DNA from: Microbacterium lacticum
GTDB taxonomy: Bacteria; Actinomycetota; Actinomycetes; Actinomycetales; Microbacteriaceae
Reading direction: 5' to 3'
DNA length: 64,000 nt
NCBI RefSeq assembly: GCF_006716815.1
Contig: NZ_VFPS01000001.1
Span: forward strand, 124,001-188,000
Shown: one piece after another, positions 24,482 to 32,402 of the stretch
Layout of the letters: every line of letters begins with the position of its first letter
Position numbering within the stretch: the first letter of the stretch is position 1
Translations under genes and position numbers: made by a program
Notes under the pieces: generated by a model
Told to the model about the DNA's origin: nothing
Seen by the model: only the letters and a program-made list of their open reading frames with translations
Database searches by the model: none

Positions 24482-25426
24482 ATGTCGACCATCGCCTTCA
24501 TCGGACTCGGACGGATGGGCGTGCCCATGGCCGCGCACCTGGTCGCCGCCGGGCACACCGTGCGCGGCGTGGAGATCAACCCCGCCGCGGCCGACGCCGC
24601 CCGGGCACACGGCATCGAAGTCGTCGACTCCGTCGCCGCGGCGCTCGCCGGCGCCGACGCGTGCCTCACCTCGCTGCCGAAGCCCGAGCACGTCAGCGCC
24701 GTCTACGGCGGCGACGACGGGATCTTCGCGCACGCCGAGGCATCCACGGTGCTCATGGACACCTCGACGGTCGACGTCGAGACCTCGCGCTGGTGCCACA
24801 GCGAGGCCGAGGCGCGCGGGCTCACCTTCGTGGATGCCCCGATCTCGGGCGGCACCGCCGGCGCCGAAGCCGGCACGCTGACCTTCATGCTCGGGGGAGC
24901 GCCCGACGACGTCGCCCGCGCTGCTGAGATCGTCGACCCGATGGCCGGCAATGTCATCGCCTGCGGCGAGGCGGGCGCCGGGATCGCCGCGAAGCTCGTC
25001 AACAACATGATGCTCTTCATCGGGGTCATGGCGATGTCGGAGGGCTCGCAGCTCGCCGAGCAGCTCGGCCTCGACGCGAAGACGTTCTGGGACGTCGCGC
25101 GGGTCTCGTCGGGCGACTCGTGGCCGCTCCGCACCTGGTACCCCGTGCCGGGCGTGCTCGAGAAGTCGGCCGCCAACAACAACTTCGACCCGACGTTCTC
25201 CGTCGACCTGGCCCGCAAGGACTGCGGACTCGCCGTCCAGGCCGGCGACACCACCGGCGTCAACCTGCCCGCCGCCCGCCTCGCCCTCGCGCAGCTCGAC
25301 GAGCTCATCGACGAGGGCCTCGGCGGCAAGGACTGCACGCTCGTGGCGAAGCTGGCTTCGCCGGACGGCACGCTCCGCGGCTACGACCCCGCACTCGACC
25401 GCACTCTCGAAGGAACCCGCGCATGA
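24482..25426 (+). CDS. mmsB: 3-hydroxyisobutyrate dehydrogenase
   Basis: 314 residues. N-terminal NAD(P) loop IAFIGLGRMGVPMAAHLVAAGH, substrate loop DAPISGGTAGAEAGTLTFMLGG and the catalytic lysine region GAGIAAKLVNNMMLFIGVMAMSE are all canonical for beta-hydroxyacid dehydrogenases. It oxidises 3-hydroxyisobutyrate to methylmalonate semialdehyde in valine degradation. ATG 24482 follows GGGAGCAGCAGCC. Its stop overlaps the mmsA start (ATGA), making an mmsBA operon whose second enzyme uses its product. Confidence 0.92.
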   Translation: MSTIAFIGLGRMGVPMAAHLVAAGHTVRGVEINPAAADAARAHGIEVVDSVAAALAGADACLTSLPKPEHVSAVYGGDDGIFAHAEASTVLMDTSTVDVETSRWCHSEAEARGLTFVDAPISGGTAGAEAGTLTFMLGGAPDDVARAAEIVDPMAGNVIACGEAGAGIAAKLVNNMMLFIGVMAMSEGSQLAEQLGLDAKTFWDVARVSSGDSWPLRTWYPVPGVLEKSAANNNFDPTFSVDLARKDCGLAVQAGDTTGVNLPAARLALAQLDELIDEGLGGKDCTLVAKLASPDGTLRGYDPALDRTLEGTRA

Positions 25427-26931
25427 GCACCACGATCGACACCCCCGTCCTGACCGCCATCCCGCACGTCATCGGAGGCGAACGCGTCGCCGCCGACGGG
25501 CGCACCGGCGCCGTCTTCAACCCGGCGACGGGCGCGCAGACGGGCGAGGTGGCCCTGGCATCCGCTGCCCTCGTGCAGGAGGCGGCCCGCACGGCGCAGG
25601 CCGCGCAGCGGGGGTGGCGCGCGACGGGCCTCGGCAAGCGCCAGCAGGTGATGTTCCGCCTGCGCGAGATCATCTCCTCGCGCGCCGAGGAGCTCGCCCG
25701 CATCATCACCGCGGAGCACGGCAAGACCGTGCCCGACGCCCTCGGCGAGGTCACGCGCGGGCTCGAGAACGTGGAGTTCTGCACGTCGCTCATGCATCAC
25801 CTGAAGGGCGAGTACTCCGAGCAGGTCGCGGGCGGCATCGACGTGCACCAGGTGCGTCAGCCGATCGGGGTCGTCGCGTGCATCACGCCGTTCAACTTCC
25901 CCGCGATGGTGCCGCTCTGGATGGTGACGACGGCGATCGCCGCCGGCAACGCCGTGATCCTCAAGCCCAGCGAGCGCGACCCCTCGGCGGCCAACTGGAT
26001 CGCCGACGCGTTCGCCGAGGCGGGGCTCCCCGCCGGCATCCTGAACGTCGTGCACGGCGACAAGGAGGCCGTCGACGCGATCCTCGACGACCCGATCATC
26101 CGGGCCGTCTCGTTCGTGGGGTCGACGCCGATCGCGAAGTACATCTACACGCGCGCGGCCGAGAACGGCAAGCGCGTGCAGGCGCTCGGCGGCGCGAAGA
26201 ACCACATGATCGTCATGCCGGACGCCGACCTGGATTCAGCGGCGGACGCCGCGATCTCGGCCGGTTACGGCTCGGCGGGGGAGCGCTGCATGGCGGTCTC
26301 GGTCGTCGTCGCGGTCGGCGACGTCGCCGATGCGCTCGTCGCGAAGATCGCCGAACGGATGCCTGCGGTCACGGTCGGCGACGGCACCGAGCCCGGCGTC
26401 GAGATGGGCCCGCTCATCACCCGCGACGCGCTCGAGCGGGTCACGGGCTTCGTCGCCGGGGCGGAAGCCGAGGGCGCGCGCGTCGTCGTCGACGGGCGCG
26501 AGCTCGCCGTCGACGGCGACGGGTTCTTCATCGGACCCTCGCTCGTCGACGAGGTCGCCCCGGGCATGCGGGTCTACGACGAGGAGATCTTCGGTCCCGT
26601 GCTGTCGGTCGTGCGGGTCGGGTCGTACGACGAGGCCGTCGCGCTCATCAACGACAACCGCTACGCCAACGGCACCGCCGTCTTCACCCGTGACGGCAAG
26701 ACGGCGCGTCAGTTCGAGTTCGACATCGAGGTCGGCATGGTCGGGATCAACGTCCCGATCCCCGTCCCGGTCGGCGCGTTCTCGTTCGGCGGGTGGAAGG
26801 ACTCGCTGTTCGGCGACACGCACATGTACGGACCCGAGGCGTTCCAGTTCTACACGCGCCGCAAGGTCGTCACCACCCGCTGGCCCGAGCCGAGCGAGAG
26901 CCAGATCAGCCTCGGGTTCCCCACGCACTGA
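25423..26931 (+). CDS. mmsA: CoA-acylating methylmalonate-semialdehyde dehydrogenase
   Basis: 502 residues, aldehyde-dehydrogenase superfamily. Family-specific features: FCTSLMHHLKGEYSEQVAGGIDV, ITPFNFPAMVPLWM, VSFVGSTPIAKYIYTRAAENGKRVQALGGAKNH (in separate blocks), and catalytic Cys in GSAGERCMAVSV. The C-terminus PVPVGAFSFGGWKDSLFGD is diagnostic. It converts methylmalonate semialdehyde to propionyl-CoA with NAD and CoA. It is translationally coupled to mmsB. The operon is followed by a 12-bp GC hairpin. Confidence 0.94.
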   Translation: MSTTIDTPVLTAIPHVIGGERVAADGRTGAVFNPATGAQTGEVALASAALVQEAARTAQAAQRGWRATGLGKRQQVMFRLREIISSRAEELARIITAEHGKTVPDALGEVTRGLENVEFCTSLMHHLKGEYSEQVAGGIDVHQVRQPIGVVACITPFNFPAMVPLWMVTTAIAAGNAVILKPSERDPSAANWIADAFAEAGLPAGILNVVHGDKEAVDAILDDPIIRAVSFVGSTPIAKYIYTRAAENGKRVQALGGAKNHMIVMPDADLDSAADAAISAGYGSAGERCMAVSVVVAVGDVADALVAKIAERMPAVTVGDGTEPGVEMGPLITRDALERVTGFVAGAEAEGARVVVDGRELAVDGDGFFIGPSLVDEVAPGMRVYDEEIFGPVLSVVRVGSYDEAVALINDNRYANGTAVFTRDGKTARQFEFDIEVGMVGINVPIPVPVGAFSFGGWKDSLFGDTHMYGPEAFQFYTRRKVVTTRWPEPSESQISLGFPTH

Positions 26932-26949
26932 GAACGCACGCGGGGTGTG

Positions 26950-26977
26950 CCGCGCCGCGCGATGACGCGCGGCGCGG
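26950..26977 (+). terminator. perfect 12-bp GC hairpin after mmsA, no T-run
   Basis: CCGCGCCGCGCG (26950-26961) pairs perfectly with CGCGCGGCGCGG (26966-26977) around ATGA. No T tract follows, so termination here would be of the tail-less kind proposed for actinobacteria. Confidence 0.5.
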
Positions 26978-27003
26978 AGACGGGTGCCGCCAGCCGGGAC
27001 GGT

Positions 27004-27009
27004 TAGGCT
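27004..27009 (+). promoter_or_regulatory. -10 hexamer TAGGCT
   Basis: TAGGCT would start a transcript near 27016, leaving a short leader with GGAGG (27027-27031) 5 nt before the ATG at 27037. Confidence 0.45.
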
Positions 27010-27036
27010 AGCGGCATCCATACAACGGAGGTTCAG

Positions 27037-27261
27037 ATGGCGATCGCACGACTTCACGGCGGCCCCCTCGACGGGCAGGTCCTGCCGCTCGACGACGAGA
27101 CCGAGGATGCCCTGGTCATGCCCTACAGCGAGACGCAGGTCGTCTACATGCGCAAGGGCGGACTGGAGAACACGGGGGAGGGCGACGGGCCCACCTCGAG
27201 CGACTTCTACTACTTCGAGGCCGAAGACGACATCGACCCCGACGCCGACCGCAACCAGTGA
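27037..27261 (+). CDS. small conserved hypothetical protein
   Basis: 74 residues, acidic, no membrane segment. MAIARLHGGPLDGQVLPLDDE opens it, a pattern seen in many small actinobacterial and phage-associated proteins of unknown function; the C-terminus is Asp/Glu-rich (FYYFEAEDDIDPDADRNQ). It has a good GGAGG ribosome binding site. The CYTH gene starts 8 nt after its stop, so they are probably co-transcribed. I assign no function. Confidence 0.7.
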   Translation: MAIARLHGGPLDGQVLPLDDETEDALVMPYSETQVVYMRKGGLENTGEGDGPTSSDFYYFEAEDDIDPDADRNQ

Positions 27262-27268
27262 GTCGGGC

Positions 27269-27928
27269 GTGAGCGGCGAGGTCGTCCGCGGCGACGAGCC
27301 GAGCCGTTCGCTCGAGATCGAGCTGACGTTCGACGTCGCGGACGATCTCGCCGTCCCCACCTGGGCGGGCCTTCCGGGCGTGGCATCCGTGGATCCGCCC
27401 GAGCGGCGGGAGCTCGACGCGCAGTACTTCGACGTGCCCGGCTTCGCGCTCGGCCGCGCGGGCTATGCCGTGCGGCGGCGCACCGGCGGCCCCGACGAGG
27501 GCTGGCACATCAAGGGGCCGAAGGGCGCAGAGGGCGGCCGCGTCGAGCAGCACTGGCCGCTCGGCGGCCCCGACGACCCCGCGTCCGCGGCCCTCGTCGC
27601 CGCCCTCGCCCCGGTCGCACCCGCGGCTGCCGAGCCGGGCGCCCTCCGCCGCATCGCGCGCATCCGCAACGGCCGCGACGCGTACCTGCTGCGGGATGCC
27701 TCGGGAGCCGTCGTCGCCGAGTTCGTCGACGACCACGTCACCGCCCTCGACGAGACCCGCGGCGTGGAGACGACCTGGCGGGAGTGGGAGTTCGAGCTCG
27801 GACCCGCCGCGCCGGGCGACGCCGACGCGCGCGCCGCGCTGCTCGCCGCCGCGACCGGGATCGCGCTCGCGGCCGGGGCCCGCCCCGCGGCATCCGACTC
27901 GAAGCTCGCTCGCGCCCTCGGGCTCTGA
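27269..27928 (+). CDS. CYTH domain-containing protein
   Basis: 219 residues. The N-terminal ExE motif LEIELTFDV and the following tunnel-fold pieces (QYFDVPGFALGRAGYAVRRRTGG, WHIKGPKG, GRDAYLLRDASGAVVAEFVDDHVTA, WREWEFELG) identify a CYTH triphosphate tunnel metalloenzyme. Members hydrolyse triphosphates such as tripolyphosphate or ThTP, or make cAMP; this one lacks the C-terminal CHAD domain. The GTG at 27269 is the only reasonable start after the upstream gene stop. Substrate is unknown. Confidence 0.83.
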   Translation: MSGEVVRGDEPSRSLEIELTFDVADDLAVPTWAGLPGVASVDPPERRELDAQYFDVPGFALGRAGYAVRRRTGGPDEGWHIKGPKGAEGGRVEQHWPLGGPDDPASAALVAALAPVAPAAAEPGALRRIARIRNGRDAYLLRDASGAVVAEFVDDHVTALDETRGVETTWREWEFELGPAAPGDADARAALLAAATGIALAAGARPAASDSKLARALGL

Positions 27929-27942
27929 CCTCACACAAACGG

Positions 27943-27978
27943 CGAACGCCGCCCCCGGCTTCGATGGGGCGGCGTTCG
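27943..27978. terminator. bidirectional 13-bp hairpin between CYTH gene and lpdA
   Basis: CGAACGCCGCCCC (27943-27955) and GGGGCGGCGTTCG (27966-27978) form a perfect stem with a 10-nt loop between two convergent genes. Flanking CACAC/GTGTG adds weaker pairing. Confidence 0.75.
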
Positions 27979-27994
27979 TCGTGTGGGTGCCAGG

Positions 27995-29395
27995 TTACAG
28001 ATTGATCATGTGGCCCGCGAGCCCGTGGAACGCCTCCTGCAGCGCCTCCGACAGCGTCGGGTGCGTGTGCACGTTGCGCGCCAGCTCGAGCGCGGTGAGG
28101 TCCCACTTCTGCGCGAGCGTCAGCTCGGGGAGGAGCTCCGAGACATCCGGTCCGATGAGGTGGCCGCCGACGAGCTCGAGGTGCTCGGCATCCGCGATCA
28201 GCTTGACGAAGCCGACCGGCTCGCCGAGGCCGTGCGCCTTGCCGTTGGCCATGAAGGGGAACGTCGCGACCTTGTACTCGCGGCCGGTCTCCTTGTACTG
28301 CGCCTCGGTGTAGCCGAACGAGGCCACCTGCGGCGAGCAGAACGTCGCGCGCGGCATCATGCGGTAGTCGCCGAGCGCCATGGTCTCGGCGCCGCCGATG
28401 GTCTCCGCCGCGACGACGCCCTGCGCCTCGGCGACGTGTGCGAGCTGCAGCTTGGCGGTCACGTCGCCGATCGCGTAGATGCCCTCGACGTTCGTGCGCA
28501 TGAAGTCGTCGATCGCGATCGCACCGCGGTCGGTGAGCGCTACGCCGGTGTTCTCGAGCCCGAAGCCCTCGACGCGCGGCGCGAAGCCGATGGACATGAG
28601 CACCTTGTCGGCCTCGATCTGACCCTTCTCCCCGGTCTTGTTGTCGGAGTACGTCACGGTGACCTTGTCGCCGGAGTCGACGACGGTCTCGACCTTCGTG
28701 GCGACGAGGATGTCGACGCCGAGGTTCTTGTACTGCTTCGCGATCTCCTTGGAGACATCCGCGTCCTCGTTGGGGAGGGCACGGTCGAGGAACTCGATGA
28801 TCGTGACCTTCACGCCGTAGTTCGTCATGACGTAGGCGAACTCCATGCCGATGGCACCGGCGCCGACGATGACGATCGAGCCGGGCAGCTCGCGCGAGAG
28901 GATCTGCTCCTCGTACGTCACGACGTTCTCGCTCAGGGTCACGCCCGGCAGCAGTCGCACGGTCGAGCCGGTCGCGATGATCACGTTGTCGAACGTGACC
29001 TCCTCGGTCTGACCGTCAGTCTTCGTCACCGTGATCGCCTTCGGGCCGGTGAACTGCCCGCGGCCCTCGTACTCGGTGACCTTGTTCTTCTTCATCAGGT
29101 AGTGGATGCCCTTGACGCGCCCGTCGGCAACGACGCGCGACCGGTCGAACGCCGCGCCGTAGTCGGCGGTGAACTCACCCGAGATGCCGAAGAAGTCGGC
29201 CTTGTGCTTCAGGGTGTGCACGACCTCGGCGTTCTTCAGGAGCGCCTTGGAGGGGATGCAGCCGACGTTGAGGCAGACACCGCCCCAGTACTTCTCTTCG
29301 ATGATCGCGACGGACTGACCGAGCTGTGCGGCGCGGACCGCTGCGACATAGCCGCCGGGGCCGGCGCCGAGGACGACGACGTTGTAATGAGGCAT
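27995..29395 (-). CDS. lpdA: dihydrolipoyl dehydrogenase (E3)
   Basis: 466 residues. FAD motif [22 protein letters not shown], redox disulfide CLNVGC in [19 protein letters not shown] motif [17 protein letters not shown], second FAD motif [16 protein letters not shown] and the C-terminal active-site pair in [13 protein letters not shown]. It reoxidises dihydrolipoamide in the pyruvate and 2-oxoglutarate dehydrogenase complexes. A TAGGCT hexamer lies 6 nt before the ATG; GGAGGC occupies the gap but is too close to serve as a ribosome site, so the mRNA is probably leaderless. Monocistronic. Confidence 0.95.
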   Translation of the reverse strand: MPHYNVVVLGAGPGGYVAAVRAAQLGQSVAIIEEKYWGGVCLNVGCIPSKALLKNAEVVHTLKHKADFFGISGEFTADYGAAFDRSRVVADGRVKGIHYLMKKNKVTEYEGRGQFTGPKAITVTKTDGQTEEVTFDNVIIATGSTVRLLPGVTLSENVVTYEEQILSRELPGSIVIVGAGAIGMEFAYVMTNYGVKVTIIEFLDRALPNEDADVSKEIAKQYKNLGVDILVATKVETVVDSGDKVTVTYSDNKTGEKGQIEADKVLMSIGFAPRVEGFGLENTGVALTDRGAIAIDDFMRTNVEGIYAIGDVTAKLQLAHVAEAQGVVAAETIGGAETMALGDYRMMPRATFCSPQVASFGYTEAQYKETGREYKVATFPFMANGKAHGLGEPVGFVKLIADAEHLELVGGHLIGPDVSELLPELTLAQKWDLTALELARNVHTHPTLSEALQEAFHGLAGHMINL

Positions 29396-29401
29396 GCCTC
29401 C

Positions 29402-29407
29402 AGCCTA
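29402..29407 (-). promoter_or_regulatory. -10 hexamer TAGGCT of lpdA, leaderless start
   Basis: TAGGCT (minus strand) ends 6 nt before ATG 29395. It overlaps the last bases of the copC gene upstream. Confidence 0.5.
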
Positions 29408-30046
29408 GTCCTCGGTGCGACGGCGCTTCGCGGCCGAGGTGGCGGGGAAAACCGCGATGAGCGCGGCGAAGATCGCCACTACCGCGCCGATCCAGACCGC
29501 CGGCGACATGCCGCCGTCACCGGCGTCGTCGGCCGGTGCCGACTCGGTCGGGGAGGGTGCGGTGCCCGTCGGGGCGACCGCGGCGGGCGAGGTCGCGGCG
29601 GGAGAGCTCGCCGATGCCGACGCCTCGGGGGACGCGCCCGATCCGCCCGCGACGGTGAAGGTGAACTGGTCGGAGACCGGATGGCCGTCGCTCGAGACCA
29701 CCCGCCACACGACCGTGACGAGGCCGGGCGCCGCGGACGCCGCCAGCGGCTGGGTGACCTTCGTGCCGTCGAGCACGGGATCGCCGCCCGTGATGTCGGC
29801 TCCGGAGGCATCCGTGACCACGATCTGCGTCGTGCCCGCCCCGTCGATGAGCACGCCGCTGAAGGTGAGGGTGATCTCGGCCGGCAGGGCGTCGACCTCG
29901 CTGCCCGCCGCCGGTGACGAGCCGATCAGCTCGTCGTGCGCGAAGGCCGGCGAGGCGACGAGTGTCAGCGCGAAGCCCACGATGAGGGCGAGAAGAGCGG
30001 TGGCGGCGGAGAATGGACGCGGCGTGTGAATTCTGTGTGACATCAC
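29405..30046 (-). CDS. CopC-domain copper resistance protein, membrane-anchored
   Basis: 213 residues. Sec signal LLALIVGFALTLVASPAFA is followed directly by the mature N-terminus HDELIGSSPAAGSEV, whose first histidine is the CopC Cu(II) ligand. The second conserved motif is VVSSDGHPVSDQFTFTV. A Ser/Ala/Pro linker leads to a C-terminal helix AVWIGAVVAIFAALIAVFPATSA and a basic tail. The periplasmic methionine-rich Cu(I) site of gammaproteobacterial CopC is absent. It is divergent from a cysteine-rich copper-storage-type protein, supporting a copper role. GTG 30046 is 7 nt from a TAGGCT hexamer. Confidence 0.88.
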   Translation of the reverse strand: MMSHRIHTPRPFSAATALLALIVGFALTLVASPAFAHDELIGSSPAAGSEVDALPAEITLTFSGVLIDGAGTTQIVVTDASGADITGGDPVLDGTKVTQPLAASAAPGLVTVVWRVVSSDGHPVSDQFTFTVAGGSGASPEASASASSPAATSPAAVAPTGTAPSPTESAPADDAGDGGMSPAVWIGAVVAIFAALIAVFPATSAAKRRRTED

Positions 30047-30053
30047 CCGCCCC

Positions 30054-30059
30054 AGCCTA
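30054..30059 (-). promoter_or_regulatory. -10 hexamer TAGGCT of copC, leaderless start
   Basis: TAGGCT (minus strand) ends 7 nt before GTG 30046. Confidence 0.5.
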
Positions 30060-30174
30060 GGCGAGCCTGTCGCGCCGCGGCCGTGCGCGGTACGGTGGCG
30101 GCAGGCGGGCGGCCTGCGACCCCGTTGACGATCGCAGGTCCCGGTGCCCGTCTCCGATCGAAAGCGGGTGCGAG

Positions 30175-30570
30175 ATGGACTCCATGATGATGGACGCCAT
30201 GTCCGAGGACATGATGGCGATGGACGGCATGGCGGCGGTGGACATGGCGATGATGCAGGCGTGCATGGATGCCTGTGCCGCCTGCGAGCAGGCCTGCACG
30301 GTCTGCTCGACGCAGCTGATGGACTGCGCTCCGGCGTGCATGAACTGCGCCGACATGTGCCACACGATGATGCGCTCGATGCTGCGCATGCAGGGGATGA
30401 CCGCGCCGGTGATGATGGCGATGCTCGACGCCTGCATCGCGATGTGTCAGATGTGCGAGGACGAGTGTCGCGCGCACGCCGACGAGAGCCCCGTCTGCGC
30501 GATGTGTGCCGACGCGTGCCGCGCGTGCATGGACGCCTGCATGGCGGTCAAGGAAGTCATGATGGCCTGA
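30175..30570 (+). CDS. Csp-like four-helix-bundle copper-storage protein (DUF326-type)
   Basis: 131 residues containing 18 cysteines and a very high methionine content, arranged as CxxxC and CxxC repeats along amphipathic helices: MQACMDACAACEQACTVC, MDCAPACMNCADMCH, LDACIAMCQMCEDECR and VCAMCADACRACMDAC. This is the pattern of cytosolic Csp proteins, which pack Cu(I) inside a helical bundle. There is no signal peptide, but the first 25 residues are Met/Asp-rich and unusual. It is divergent from copC, so the pair may be a local copper-buffering unit. No CsoR or CueR gene is adjacent. Confidence 0.85.
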   Translation: MDSMMMDAMSEDMMAMDGMAAVDMAMMQACMDACAACEQACTVCSTQLMDCAPACMNCADMCHTMMRSMLRMQGMTAPVMMAMLDACIAMCQMCEDECRAHADESPVCAMCADACRACMDACMAVKEVMMA

Positions 30571-30617
30571 GCCCAGCGGGCTGGGAGCTCACCGGACGTG
30601 AGCGATGCCTCGATCGC

Positions 30618-30965
30618 TCAGAGCGCGAGGCAGTTGAAGAGGTGCCCGCCCACCGAGAGGGCGTGGTAGCGCGGGTGGAAGGCGACCGGGGTGCCCGGCA
30701 CGAGGTGATGGGCGGCGCCCGCGCCGCTCCACAGCGCCAGCGGCGCGCCGTCGAGCGTGTGCAGCAGCAGGTTGCCCTCCGAGGCATCCACCGTGGTCAC
30801 GATCGCGTCGAGCCATTCGCCGGGCGTCGCCGAGGCCAGGCGCGCCTGGATGAGGTGCACGGCGTGCCCGGGAGCGAACGAGGAGCAGGCCCGGCCGTGC
30901 ACGCACATGCAGACCGCGCCCTGACGCACCGGGGTGGTCTCGAGGCGGTTGCGGGGCGTGGACAC
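30618..30965 (-). CDS. hypothetical protein with a CxCxxxxxC N-terminal motif
   Basis: 115 residues. GTG 30965 has AAGGAG 8 nt upstream. The N-terminus carries three close cysteines in CMCVHGRAC, then a small beta-rich domain (LLLHTLDGAPLALWSGAGAAHHLVPGTPVAFHPRYHALSVGG) with several histidines. No membrane segment. The motif could bind metal, which would fit its position next to the copper-storage gene (convergent, 47 nt apart), but I recognise no family and assign no function. Confidence 0.65.
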   Translation of the reverse strand: MSTPRNRLETTPVRQGAVCMCVHGRACSSFAPGHAVHLIQARLASATPGEWLDAIVTTVDASEGNLLLHTLDGAPLALWSGAGAAHHLVPGTPVAFHPRYHALSVGGHLFNCLAL

Positions 30966-31109
30966 GGGGTGCTCCTTCGGTCGGTACGGTGATCGTGAGA
31001 CTTCACGGTACGTCGGGCGCGTCGCCCGCCGCGCACCGAGCGACACACGGTGCAACACTCGGTGGGGCGCGGGCGGCCCGCGAGGGGTTCGCGGGACGGG
31101 CCGATCCGT

Positions 31110-31115
31110 TAGGGT
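31110..31115 (+). promoter_or_regulatory. -10 hexamer TAGGGT of the garA-ftsR unit
   Basis: TAGGGT lies 20 nt before GTG 31135, leaving a short leader containing GGGAGGAGG. Confidence 0.4.
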
Positions 31116-31134
31116 GAAGAGGGAGGAGGACGCC

Positions 31135-31632
31135 GTGAACGGGAACGAGACGGGCGCCGTACGAGGCGCCGAAGACATCCGACGCGATGCGGGTGCGGCG
31201 CGCTCCGTGGATACCACGCAGACCTTCGGGCACGACTCCGACCTGTCCTTCACCCCGTTCGGCAGTGATCTGACCGACGCCGAGCTCGAGGCGATCGCGG
31301 CCCTCCCCGAGCGCGCGGCGCTGCTGCTCGTGCGCTCCGGCCCGACCGCGGGCGCGCGCTACCTGCTCGACACCGATGTGACGACGATCGGGCGCCACCC
31401 CGAAGCGGACATCTTCTTCGACGATGTGACGGTCTCCCGCCGGCACGCCGAGGTCACCCGCACGGGCGGCTTCTTCGAACTCGTCGACCAGCGCTCGCTC
31501 AACGGCACCTACGTCAACGGCGAGCGGGTCGACCGCGCCGTGCTCGACGACGGCGCGGAGCTTCGCATCGGCAAGTTCCGCCTGAACTTCTTCCTCTCGC
31601 CCGCCGGCCGCGCAGCGGTGGCTGGGGCGTGA
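31135..31632 (+). CDS. garA: FHA domain protein of the GarA/OdhI type
   Basis: 165 residues. A disordered N-terminus contains the phosphoacceptor-like motif VDTTQTFGHDSD, comparable to the ETTT/ETTS motif phosphorylated by PknB/PknG in GarA. The C-terminal FHA domain has TIGRHPEADIFFDDVTVSRRHAEV and SLNGTYVNGERVD (the phosphothreonine-binding G-R, S-R-H and N-G residues). GarA/OdhI inhibits 2-oxoglutarate dehydrogenase and adjusts glutamate metabolism when unphosphorylated. The next gene, ftsR, overlaps its stop. A PASTA kinase that could phosphorylate it is encoded at 45.7-47.7 kb. Confidence 0.9.
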   Translation: MNGNETGAVRGAEDIRRDAGAARSVDTTQTFGHDSDLSFTPFGSDLTDAELEAIAALPERAALLLVRSGPTAGARYLLDTDVTTIGRHPEADIFFDDVTVSRRHAEVTRTGGFFELVDQRSLNGTYVNGERVDRAVLDDGAELRIGKFRLNFFLSPAGRAAVAGA

Positions 31633-32309
31633 CGCCGGCAGCCTCACCCCGCGGACGCTCGGCGGCCGCGGGGCACCTGAGCATCGGTCAGGTGCTCGCA
31701 CGTCTGACGCCGGAGTTCCCCGAGCTCAGCGCGAGCAAGCTCCGCTACCTCGAGGAGCAGGGGCTCGTCACGCCGCTGCGCACCGAAGCCGGCTACCGCA
31801 AGTTCTCGCCGTCCGACGTCGCGCGCCTGCGCACCGCGCTCACGCTGCAGCGCGACCACGACTTCAAGCTGGCACGCATCCGCGAGTACCTCGACGCCCA
31901 CGACGGCGAGGAGGGCGTCGTGCTGCCGCCGTCCATCCTCGAGGCACCGCGCCGTTACCGCCGCGACGAGCTGCTCGCCACCGCGGGGGCGTCGCCGGCG
32001 CTTCTCGAAGGCGCCGTGAGCGCCGGCCTCGTGACCGCGGGGGAGAGCTACGACGAGCGCGCCCTGACCCTCCTGCGAGCCCTCGTGGCGCTGGACGCCC
32101 ATGGCATCCAGCCGCGGCACGTCCGCGGCATGCGGCAGGCCGCCGAACGCGAGGTCGCCCTCGTCGGCAGCGCGCTCGCGCCGCTCCTGCGCCGCACCGA
32201 CGCCGCCTCGCGGGCGCGGGCGAACGAACTCGCCCCCGAGCTGCTGCGCCGACTCGACGAGGTGCGCGCGGCGTTCGTGACCGCGGCGCTCGACCGGCTC
32301 GCGCCGTGA
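31629..32309 (+). CDS. ftsR: MerR-family regulator FtsR
   Basis: 226 residues from GTG 31629, which overlaps the garA stop. The winged helix HLSIGQVLARLTPEFPELSASKLRYLEEQGLVTPLRTEAGYRKFSPSDVARLRTAL (in consecutive elements) lies at residues 16-72, followed by a helical C-terminal domain. garA-ftsR adjacency is conserved in actinobacteria (Rv1827-Rv1828 in M. tuberculosis), and in Corynebacterium the protein activates ftsZ. Expected to be a transcription factor for division genes; DNA target not visible here. Confidence 0.87.
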   Translation: MTPAASPRGRSAAAGHLSIGQVLARLTPEFPELSASKLRYLEEQGLVTPLRTEAGYRKFSPSDVARLRTALTLQRDHDFKLARIREYLDAHDGEEGVVLPPSILEAPRRYRRDELLATAGASPALLEGAVSAGLVTAGESYDERALTLLRALVALDAHGIQPRHVRGMRQAAEREVALVGSALAPLLRRTDAASRARANELAPELLRRLDEVRAAFVTAALDRLAP

Positions 32310-32402
32310 GCGCGGCGCGACACGCCGACGGCCCGAATGCGGATGTCGTTGCCGGTGAGGCACCTCTGATCTACCGTGGAAGCACATCGGCTGGAGGCGC
32401 AA

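Noticed and set aside
26929..26940. GAGAACGCACG after mmsA resembling half an arm of the 57-bp palindromes
   Set aside because: Only 11 nt match and no second arm follows within 100 bp; could be a relic or chance.
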